Below are positions 1-4,912 of a stretch of 17,815 bases of DNA, in pieces. The stretch covers positions 1-17,815 of the forward strand of contig QWPU01000020.1 of the NCBI GenBank assembly GCA_003671065.1, given 5' to 3'. The notes beneath the pieces were generated by a model. That model did no database searches. It worked only from the letters and a program-made list of their open reading frames with translations, and was not told the origin of the DNA. Source of the stretch: Planctomycetota bacterium (GTDB lineage Bacteria; Planctomycetota; Phycisphaerae; Phycisphaerales; SM1A02). The translations under genes were made by a program, and so were the position numbers. Positions within the stretch are counted from its first letter, which is position 1. Each line of letters begins with the position of its first letter.

Positions 1-150
1 GCGTACTTTCACAAAGCAAAGTCGCTTGAATCGTGCGGCCGCAAAGCGGAGGTTGCTGCGGTATTGCGCGTAGGCCTCGCGCGGGCGAGAGCACTCAAGG
101 ACAACAAGGCCGCGAACGAAATCGAATCGTACCTCGATGATTGCGAATGA
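1..150 (+). CDS. TPR-like protein, C-terminal fragment (cut by window edge)
   Basis: Frame 1 is open from the window edge to a TGA at 148-150, giving 49 residues that begin AYFHKAKSLE and end YLDDCE. The pattern of small and hydrophobic residues (YFHKAKSLESCGRKAEVAAVL, then ARARALKDNKAANEIESYL) matches one helix-turn-helix TPR unit followed by a capping helix. That is typical of the last repeat of a short TPR protein whose repeat tracks chain length or object number. Only the C-terminus is visible, so the rest of the protein and any fused domain are unknown. The next gene begins 29 bp downstream on the same strand, so the two may be co-transcribed. The assignment to TPR is by eye from one repeat and is only moderately secure. 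Confidence 0.6.
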   Translation, partial: AYFHKAKSLESCGRKAEVAAVLRVGLARARALKDNKAANEIESYLDDCE

Positions 151-164
151 CACGAACACTGCTT

Positions 165-170
165 AGAAGG
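165..170 (+). promoter_or_regulatory. Ribosome binding site for the lysine-rich protein
   Basis: AGAAGG lies 9 nt upstream of the ATG at 180. It supports that start over an in-frame TTG at 141 or ATG at 147, which would overlap the preceding gene or sit beside its stop. Confidence 0.55.
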
Positions 171-179
171 ATCGTCACT

Positions 180-608
180 ATGAAGACTGCGAAGAAAACT
201 GCGAAGAAGATTTCAAAGAAGGCGACCACTAAGGTTGCAACGAAGGTTGCAACGAAGACCGCGAAGAAGACCGTGAAGAAAACCGCGACGATCGCCGCGA
301 CGAAGATCACGGCGATCACTCCATCAGGATCAGCGCAGTGGACGCTCACGCTTTCAAACGGCACGAAGGTCAAAGTCGCTGCTGCCGCGGCGCAAACCGT
401 TGGCGTGCGCGTGAATGGCGCATGGTCGGACGCTGTTGCAACGCGTCTTGCGAAATCGGCTGACGATCAGAAGGCGTTCACGAAAGCGATGCAACTGCTC
501 GCGCGCTCAGGCGCGATGACTCGTGCCACGCTCGAAACAAAGCTCGGTTCCGATGCGCGTGCGAAGCAGACGGGCGCTGCGCTCGTTGCCAACGGTTGGG
601 TGTCGTAA
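180..608 (+). CDS. Lysine-rich histone H1-like protein
   Basis: This is a 142-residue basic protein. Residues 1-43 are almost only K, A, T, V, I and S, with about 15 lysines and no acidic residue, arranged as KTAKK and KVAT repeats. This resembles the tails of eukaryotic histone H1 and of bacterial H1-like proteins such as Chlamydia Hc1, which bind DNA non-specifically. The remaining part (about 48-142) starts with a short beta-rich stretch (AQWTLTLSNGTKVKV) and ends in a helical segment (AFTKAMQLLARSGAMTRATLETKLG) that could be a small DNA-binding or oligomerising fold; I do not recognise its family. The start at 180 is chosen for its AGAAGG site and because it gives the lysine repeats directly. 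A role in nucleoid compaction is inferred from composition only. The tail is encoded partly by a 12-bp tandem repeat at 231-254. Confidence 0.75.
   Translation: MKTAKKTAKKISKKATTKVATKVATKTAKKTVKKTATIAATKITAITPSGSAQWTLTLSNGTKVKVAAAAAQTVGVRVNGAWSDAVATRLAKSADDQKAFTKAMQLLARSGAMTRATLETKLGSDARAKQTGAALVANGWVS
231..254 (+). repeat. 12-bp tandem repeat in the lysine-rich tail
   Basis: AAGGTTGCAACG occurs twice head to tail (231-242 and 243-254), encoding KVAT-KVAT. The 12-bp period keeps the frame, so copy-number changes would lengthen or shorten the basic tail without breaking the gene. Confidence 0.8.
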
Positions 609-626
609 TTCTCACGAGCGCATTCG

Positions 627-1019
627 ATGTCCACACTTGATCCTCAAGGTCTTCCAATTGGCTACTTCTACCGAGCCGAGGATGAAACCACGCCTCGCGA
701 GCTCAAGTTGTTGCTCGACGCTGCTGTGAGTGAAAGCGTCATCGTGCTTGATGTTCGTACCCAGCCTGAGTGGGACATCTGTCGGCTGCGTGACGCGAAG
801 CTTCTTCCGCTGCAAAGCCTCGAACTTCGTATCGACGAACTCAAAGATGATGTCGGTCAAGATCTGACGCGACGCATCGTTGTGCATTGTCATCACGGGC
901 GGCGCAGCCTCACGGCCACTTACATCTTGCGCGCCGCTGGTTTCACGAATGTGACAAGCCTCGCGGGCGGAATTCATCTGTGGTCGCAGGACATTGATCC
1001 TGCTGTCGCGACCTACTGA
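627..1019 (+). CDS. Single-domain rhodanese-like protein
   Basis: The 130-residue protein is one rhodanese domain. Diagnostic parts are VIVLDVRTQPEWD (about 38-50), the loop VVHCHHGRRS with the presumed catalytic cysteine C88, and the C-terminal LRAAGFTNVTSLAGGIHLWS. Rhodaneses of this size (compare GlpE) move sulfane sulfur through a cysteine persulfide; the CHHGRRS loop has the six-residue size of the thiosulfate:cyanide type rather than the longer loop of phosphatases. No signal peptide is seen, so it is probably cytoplasmic. The physiological sulfur donor and acceptor cannot be told. It lies 18 bp after the lysine-rich gene and its stop overlaps the ribosome-binding region of cdsA, so it is likely in the same transcription unit. 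The Shine-Dalgarno for its own ATG is weak. Confidence 0.9.
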   Translation: MSTLDPQGLPIGYFYRAEDETTPRELKLLLDAAVSESVIVLDVRTQPEWDICRLRDAKLLPLQSLELRIDELKDDVGQDLTRRIVVHCHHGRRSLTATYILRAAGFTNVTSLAGGIHLWSQDIDPAVATY

Positions 1020-1032
1020 GAGAACTTCGCTC

Positions 1033-1899
1033 ATGCTGAAGCAACGACTGATCACTGGACCACTGCTCATCGTGCTGGTGCTCGCGATTGTGTGGTGTGA
1101 TGCGAAACTTGACGCTTCCAATCTTCCGCGCGGCATGGTGATCTTTGGATTTTGCTGTGTGCTCTCACTGCTCATCACGCGCGAACTCGTCGCGTTTCTG
1201 CGCGCGGCCGCAATTCCTGTGAGTCCAATTGCTGGAAGTCTCGCGGCACTCCTTGGTCTTGTCGGCACGATGGCGAGCGTGCATTCGCCAGGACGCATTG
1301 ATGTCGCAGGCGCGATGGCGACAGTGATCACGCTGATGTTGATCATTGCACTGCTGCGCATGACACGCGATCGCGATCCCAAGGGCGTCCTCATGCTTGC
1401 AGGCAGCACGCTGTTGTGCGGCGTGTACGCAGGCGTGCTGCTTGCGTTTTGGATGCTGGTGCGTCTCGAGCACTCTGCATGGATTCTCGTCGGCGCGATT
1501 CTCACTGTGAAGTCATGCGACATCGGCGCGTATTTCACAGGTCGCGCGATCGGACGCACGAAACTCATTCCGTGGCTTTCTCCGAAGAAGACATGGGAAG
1601 GGCTCGCTGGCGGCGTGGTGCTTGCGATGGCCGTGGGCGTGGGCTTCGCGCACTTGTCACAAGGCCTTTCCAATCCTGCGGATCACATTTCGCTGTTCAT
1701 TGGCGGCCTCGGCGGTGCGCTGGTCGCGGTTGTTGGTCAAGCAGGCGACCTTGCCGAAAGCGCGTTCAAGCGCGACGCGGGCAGCAAAGACTCAGGAACG
1801 CTCTTGCCAGGAATGGGTGGCGTGCTTGATGTGCTTGACAGCCCACTTTTCGCAGGACCAGTGGTGTATTGGTTGCTTCGTTTGACTGCGGTTTCTTAA
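1033..1899 (+). CDS. cdsA: Phosphatidate cytidylyltransferase
   Basis: The enzyme makes CDP-diacylglycerol from phosphatidic acid and CTP in the inner membrane, the branch point for phospholipid synthesis. The 288-residue product is polytopic and hydrophobic throughout, with a first helix at about 7-22 (LITGPLLIVLVLAIVW). It carries the hallmark SPKKTWEGLAGG near the middle and the family signature near the C-terminus (DLAESAFKRDAGSKDSG, then LPGMGGVLDVLDS). In the usual signature the later part reads LPGHGGxLDRxD; here it is GMGG and DV, so two commonly conserved positions differ, although the metal-binding aspartates remain. The start at ATG 1033 is preceded by GAGAGA at 1018-1023, overlapping the rhodanese stop, and begins the protein just before the first helix. 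An upstream GTG/ATG extension would run back into the rhodanese gene. The usual partner uppS is not adjacent. Confidence 0.92.
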   Translation: MLKQRLITGPLLIVLVLAIVWCDAKLDASNLPRGMVIFGFCCVLSLLITRELVAFLRAAAIPVSPIAGSLAALLGLVGTMASVHSPGRIDVAGAMATVITLMLIIALLRMTRDRDPKGVLMLAGSTLLCGVYAGVLLAFWMLVRLEHSAWILVGAILTVKSCDIGAYFTGRAIGRTKLIPWLSPKKTWEGLAGGVVLAMAVGVGFAHLSQGLSNPADHISLFIGGLGGALVAVVGQAGDLAESAFKRDAGSKDSGTLLPGMGGVLDVLDSPLFAGPVVYWLLRLTAVS

Positions 1900-1962
1900 C
1901 GCTTTCACTCAGCGGCGCGCGAAGTCTCAGAGTGTTCGCGGGGCAAACCGACGACAGATATC

Positions 1963-1971
1963 TGCTAGCAT
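1963..1971 (+). promoter_or_regulatory. Putative extended -10 promoter element
   Basis: TGCTAGCAT fits an extended -10 (TGnTAnnnT). It ends 11 nt before the ATG at 1983. No Shine-Dalgarno is visible in that stretch, so a leaderless or near-leaderless transcript for the zinc-ribbon gene is plausible. No convincing -35 is seen. Confidence 0.35.
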
Positions 1972-1982
1972 TCGATTCTCTT

Positions 1983-2765
1983 ATGCATCTCCTTGAAAAT
2001 CTCCTGACGCTTCATCGCGTCGACAGCCAAGTACGCGCTCTCCGTTCGCGCGTCGATAGTGCGAAGATCTATTTCAATGCACAGGAGAAGCAACTCGTGC
2101 TTCTTGAGAAGCAACGAATCGAACTCGAGACCCAGCTCAAGCAGTTGAACGCCGTCGTCCACGGACTCGAACTGGATCAAGCGACGACGCAGACTCGCGT
2201 CGACAAGTTGCGCAACGAACTCAACACTTCAACCAACGACAAGCAATACAAAGCGGTCCTTCACGAGATGAAGGTGTTGGAAGGTCAGAAGGACGAAGGC
2301 GTCAAGCGCGCTGTCGATGAAATGCAACGCGTCGAGGACACAGGCAAGCGCATCGTGGTCCATGCATCAACGATTGTGGAACGCGAAAAGGTGTTCGCGA
2401 TTGCGAAAGCAAAGCTCGAAGAATGCACGAAAGATGTCGGCGAGCGATTGGCTGAACTTGAAGCTGACCGCGCGCGCGCCGCTGATCTGATTCCTGACCG
2501 TGAACGCAAGATCTTTGAGCGCGTCGCCCATGAAACCGAAGGCGAAGCGATGGCCGAAGTCGCGATCGTTGATCTGCGTCACCGTGAATTTGCCTGCGGA
2601 TCGTGCAACATTGAAGTGCCTTTTGAGGCGTACGCAAAGTTGGCCTCGACCGCGCAGATTGTGATCCAGTGCAAGGCGTGCACCCGCATCCTCTTTCTCG
2701 CTGAGGCCAACCGCCCAGTTGATAAGAGTGAGAAGCCTGAGAAAGTCGTCAAAGCTCGGAAGTGA
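1983..2765 (+). CDS. Coiled-coil protein with C4-type zinc ribbon (CdsZ/HP0958-like family)
   Basis: The 260-residue protein has a long heptad-rich region, about residues 5-195, dominated by K, E, L, Q and R (for example LEKQRIELETQLKQL and LDQATTQTRVDKLRNEL). It is followed by a C4 zinc ribbon with C-G-S-C near residue 205 and C-K-A-C about 32 residues later. The conserved segment NDKQYKAVLHEM in the middle is typical of this family (Pfam zf-RING_7, DUF164). Members studied elsewhere act as adaptors: Helicobacter HP0958 binds RpoN and flagellin mRNA, and Chlamydia CT398 (CdsZ) binds secretion and sigma-54 components. In other bacteria the role is unclear, and no flagellar or secretion gene is visible here. 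The ATG at 1983 gives the family's usual N-terminus (MHLLENLLTLHRVDSQV); a longer in-frame reading would overlap cdsA. The lysine-rich C-terminal tail after the ribbon is probably disordered. Confidence 0.88.
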   Translation: MHLLENLLTLHRVDSQVRALRSRVDSAKIYFNAQEKQLVLLEKQRIELETQLKQLNAVVHGLELDQATTQTRVDKLRNELNTSTNDKQYKAVLHEMKVLEGQKDEGVKRAVDEMQRVEDTGKRIVVHASTIVEREKVFAIAKAKLEECTKDVGERLAELEADRARAADLIPDRERKIFERVAHETEGEAMAEVAIVDLRHREFACGSCNIEVPFEAYAKLASTAQIVIQCKACTRILFLAEANRPVDKSEKPEKVVKARK

Positions 2766-2770
2766 TGTAC

Positions 2771-2796
2771 GACCCCGGGAAATCAGACCCCGGGAA
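2771..2796. repeat. REP-like pair of GACCCCGGGAA units between convergent genes
   Basis: GACCCCGGGAA occurs at 2771-2781 and again at 2786-2796, a 15-bp period. Each unit centres on the palindrome CCCGGG. Such short GC-rich palindromic units in gaps between genes resemble REP elements mobilised by RAYT (TnpA_REP) transposases; no such transposase is in the window. The copy sits in the 35-bp gap between the stops of the zinc-ribbon gene and the convergent CRTAC1-type gene. Confidence 0.55.
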
Positions 2797-2798
2797 CT

Positions 2799-2818
2799 CA
2801 TCACGGTCGTGATGTTTT
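2799..2818 (+). terminator. Possible intrinsic terminator of the zinc-ribbon gene
   Basis: CATCACG-GT-CGTGATG (2799-2814) is a perfect inverted repeat with 7-bp arms followed by TTTT (2815-2818). The stem is short and overlaps the stop codon and last codons of the convergent gene, so strength is uncertain. Confidence 0.4.
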
Positions 2819-4777
2819 CACAGTTGTATTTACAGGCGCATCAGTCGCTCGTAGCCACACGCGCGAACCGAGTTTGAGTTCAACGACTTGCACGCTACTG
2901 CCGGCGTTCTTGCCCAATCCAACGATCACTTCATCCGCGCACTGCGACAAGTAGCTGCGTGTCGGCGACATGATGCGCCGGACGATGCGTTGCGTGGGTG
3001 CACCTGCGCCGTCGTCAATCAGCCACATCACTTCAACCTCAGCACCAGGGCTCGGCTGCGCTGAAGCGTCCGCTGCACTCGGTGAGACCTTGATCCACGC
3101 GTTGCCGCTGCGCTGTTCATTGCGCAGCACTCGCGCTGCTCCGCCGAGATTGACGATCACGAGATCAGGATCACCATCGCCATCGAGATCGCCCGACGCA
3201 AGCCCGCGGCCAACGGTAGGCGTGGCAAGATCACCGATCAACGCAGGATCAGCTTCAACAAAGAGCGGCACATTGTCACCGCCTCGATTGATGAAGAGTT
3301 GCCCACGCTGCGCGTAGTGTTGACTTGGCGCTACGCGATTGATGTCGGGTTCGAGATGACCGTTCGCTTGCACGATGTCTTCATCGCCATCGAGATCGAC
3401 ATCAACAAAGAGCGTGCCGAAAGTCAGCACGCTGCGCGTCGGTGCGCCGTAGCCTTGACCGAGCGCTTCATCGCTGAAGCCCGTTGCGCCCGACGGTCGC
3501 ACATAAAGCGAACTCGGTTCGTTCGCGAAATTGCCGACGGCGATGGCGAGTTCGGTTCCGTCGCGCAGCCATGTTGCATCGATGCCCATCGCGCCTGTTG
3601 AGTTGCCATCGCGGTCATACGCAAACCCCGCACTGCTTGCGACATCGCGAAACTGCGCAACGCCGTCAGCGCGCGGTCCAAGATTTTGCAGCAAGAATTT
3701 CGGCGTGCGATCGTTGGCAACCAGCACATCGACGAGACCATCGCGATTCACATCGGCAAACATCAAACCTAATGCCTTCGCGTAGGGCGCATCCGTCACA
3801 GGATTGCGCACATCAACGCCTGAGAGCGATGTGACATTGCGCAAGGTCGCGCCGTCGTTTTGCAGGAGTGTGACGAACGATCCTTCGAATCCCGTGGGCG
3901 GCCCATACGCGCGACCAATGCCATCGAGCGTGTAGTTCACGCTGCAATCGATCTCGCGCGTCCACTGCACATAGTTGGCAACGAGAATGTCGAGGTCGCC
4001 ATCGTTGTCCGCGTCGAACATTCCTGCTGAAGTCCCCCACTCGTGCTCATCAGGAATCCCCCACGAATCCGTGGCATCGGTGAAGGTGATGGCGCCGACG
4101 GTGGTTGTCGTGTTCAGCAGCAATCGATCGCGATCAACGCTTGCAACATAGAGGTCGGTGCGTCCGTCAGCGTTGATGTCACCGATAGCGAGACCTGTCG
4201 CGTTGCAGTTGTCGATCGCATGATCAAGCGCGACGATGTGTTCGAAAGAGAGTTCACCACTAGCGATCGTGCGATTGCGATACACACGAATGCCACCGCG
4301 TTTGGCTGCGGGATCAGTAACGCTCGCGTCGTTTGCCTGGCCATCGAGCGCCTGAACATCAAGCGGCTGACCCTGCGTAAAGACAAGATCCGAAAGTCCA
4401 TCGCTATCAAGATCGACAATCGCGACGCCGCCGCCCAAACACTCTGGAAGCAACTTGCCGCCGCGCGCGCCTGATTCATGCACGAAATCAACGCCCGCAG
4501 CCAGCGCGACATCGCGAAACGCAACCGCACTTGGCTGCTCAACTGTCTTTGACGGCGATGACAGAGGCGTCGCGGAGGGCGTTGTGGATCCAGGTGTGCT
4601 GCGAGGACCGCTACGAAAAAAGATAAAGGCGATCGCGAGCACGACGAGCGCACTCACAACGATGATCGAACGCCAGAAGCCCTTCGCAACAAGCGAATCG
4701 TCACCCGCGACTTCACCATTCATCAAGCGATCATTCTCGTCGTCGCTGCTCGAATGAGGCGCACCGCGTTCGGCCAT
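2801..4777 (-). CDS. Membrane-anchored FG-GAP/VCBS repeat protein with ASPIC/UnbV domain (CRTAC1-like)
   Basis: The protein is about 658 residues. An acidic, serine-rich cytoplasmic N-terminus is followed by one transmembrane helix at about 37-56 (SIIVVSALVVLAIAFIFF), a Ser/Thr/Pro-rich linker and a large extracytoplasmic domain. That domain starts with the family opener FRDVALAAGVDFVHESG and contains at least six calcium-loop FG-GAP/VCBS motifs: DLDSDGLSD, DINADGRTD, DADNDGDLD, DVNRDGLVD, DVDLDGDED and DLDGDGDPD. These would fold into a beta-propeller. The end is an ASPIC/UnbV domain (GAEVEVMW, RSYLSQCADEVIVGLG). CRTAC1-type proteins bind calcium and are widespread in planctomycetes, but their activity is mostly unknown. 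The gene follows the multiheme cytochrome on the same strand. The ATG at 4777 and a GTG at 4780 share one AGGAG; I prefer the ATG. The 44 codons upstream are open in this frame back to the cytochrome stop. Confidence 0.9.
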   Translation of the reverse strand: MAERGAPHSSSDDENDRLMNGEVAGDDSLVAKGFWRSIIVVSALVVLAIAFIFFRSGPRSTPGSTTPSATPLSSPSKTVEQPSAVAFRDVALAAGVDFVHESGARGGKLLPECLGGGVAIVDLDSDGLSDLVFTQGQPLDVQALDGQANDASVTDPAAKRGGIRVYRNRTIASGELSFEHIVALDHAIDNCNATGLAIGDINADGRTDLYVASVDRDRLLLNTTTTVGAITFTDATDSWGIPDEHEWGTSAGMFDADNDGDLDILVANYVQWTREIDCSVNYTLDGIGRAYGPPTGFEGSFVTLLQNDGATLRNVTSLSGVDVRNPVTDAPYAKALGLMFADVNRDGLVDVLVANDRTPKFLLQNLGPRADGVAQFRDVASSAGFAYDRDGNSTGAMGIDATWLRDGTELAIAVGNFANEPSSLYVRPSGATGFSDEALGQGYGAPTRSVLTFGTLFVDVDLDGDEDIVQANGHLEPDINRVAPSQHYAQRGQLFINRGGDNVPLFVEADPALIGDLATPTVGRGLASGDLDGDGDPDLVIVNLGGAARVLRNEQRSGNAWIKVSPSAADASAQPSPGAEVEVMWLIDDGAGAPTQRIVRRIMSPTRSYLSQCADEVIVGLGKNAGSSVQVVELKLGSRVWLRATDAPVNTTVKTSRP

Positions 4778-4787
4778 CACTGGAATG

Positions 4788-4792
4788 CTCCT
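4788..4792 (-). promoter_or_regulatory. Ribosome binding site for the membrane-anchored CRTAC1-type gene
   Basis: Read on the minus strand, AGGAG lies 7 nt before GTG (4780) and 10 nt before ATG (4777). It supports a start here and argues against an upstream non-standard start in the open frame that continues to the cytochrome stop. Confidence 0.6.
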
Positions 4793-4912
4793 GCGTTTGA
4801 AGCACTTCCACGCGGCGCGATCAAGTGCACGCAGCGCAATATCGTCGTCGACGGATGAAGAAGTTGATTCAGAGTCGGCATCTAGTTGAGTGTCCAGCAG
4901 CGTTGCGCAACA

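Noticed and set aside
994..1032. Longer cdsA start (13 extra codons)
   Set aside because: It would lie inside the rhodanese gene and lacks a ribosome binding site, whereas ATG 1033 has GAGAGA at the right distance.
612..1673. Minus-strand open frame of 353 codons opposite rhodanese and cdsA
   Set aside because: Antisense to two genes with clear family signatures; Ser/Arg/Thr-rich low-information translation.
4777..4881. 34-residue minus-strand ORF ending in TGATG at the CRTAC1-type start
   Set aside because: The stop-start overlap is suggestive of a coupled leader peptide, but there is no Shine-Dalgarno, no motif and the length is within chance, so it is not listed as a gene.
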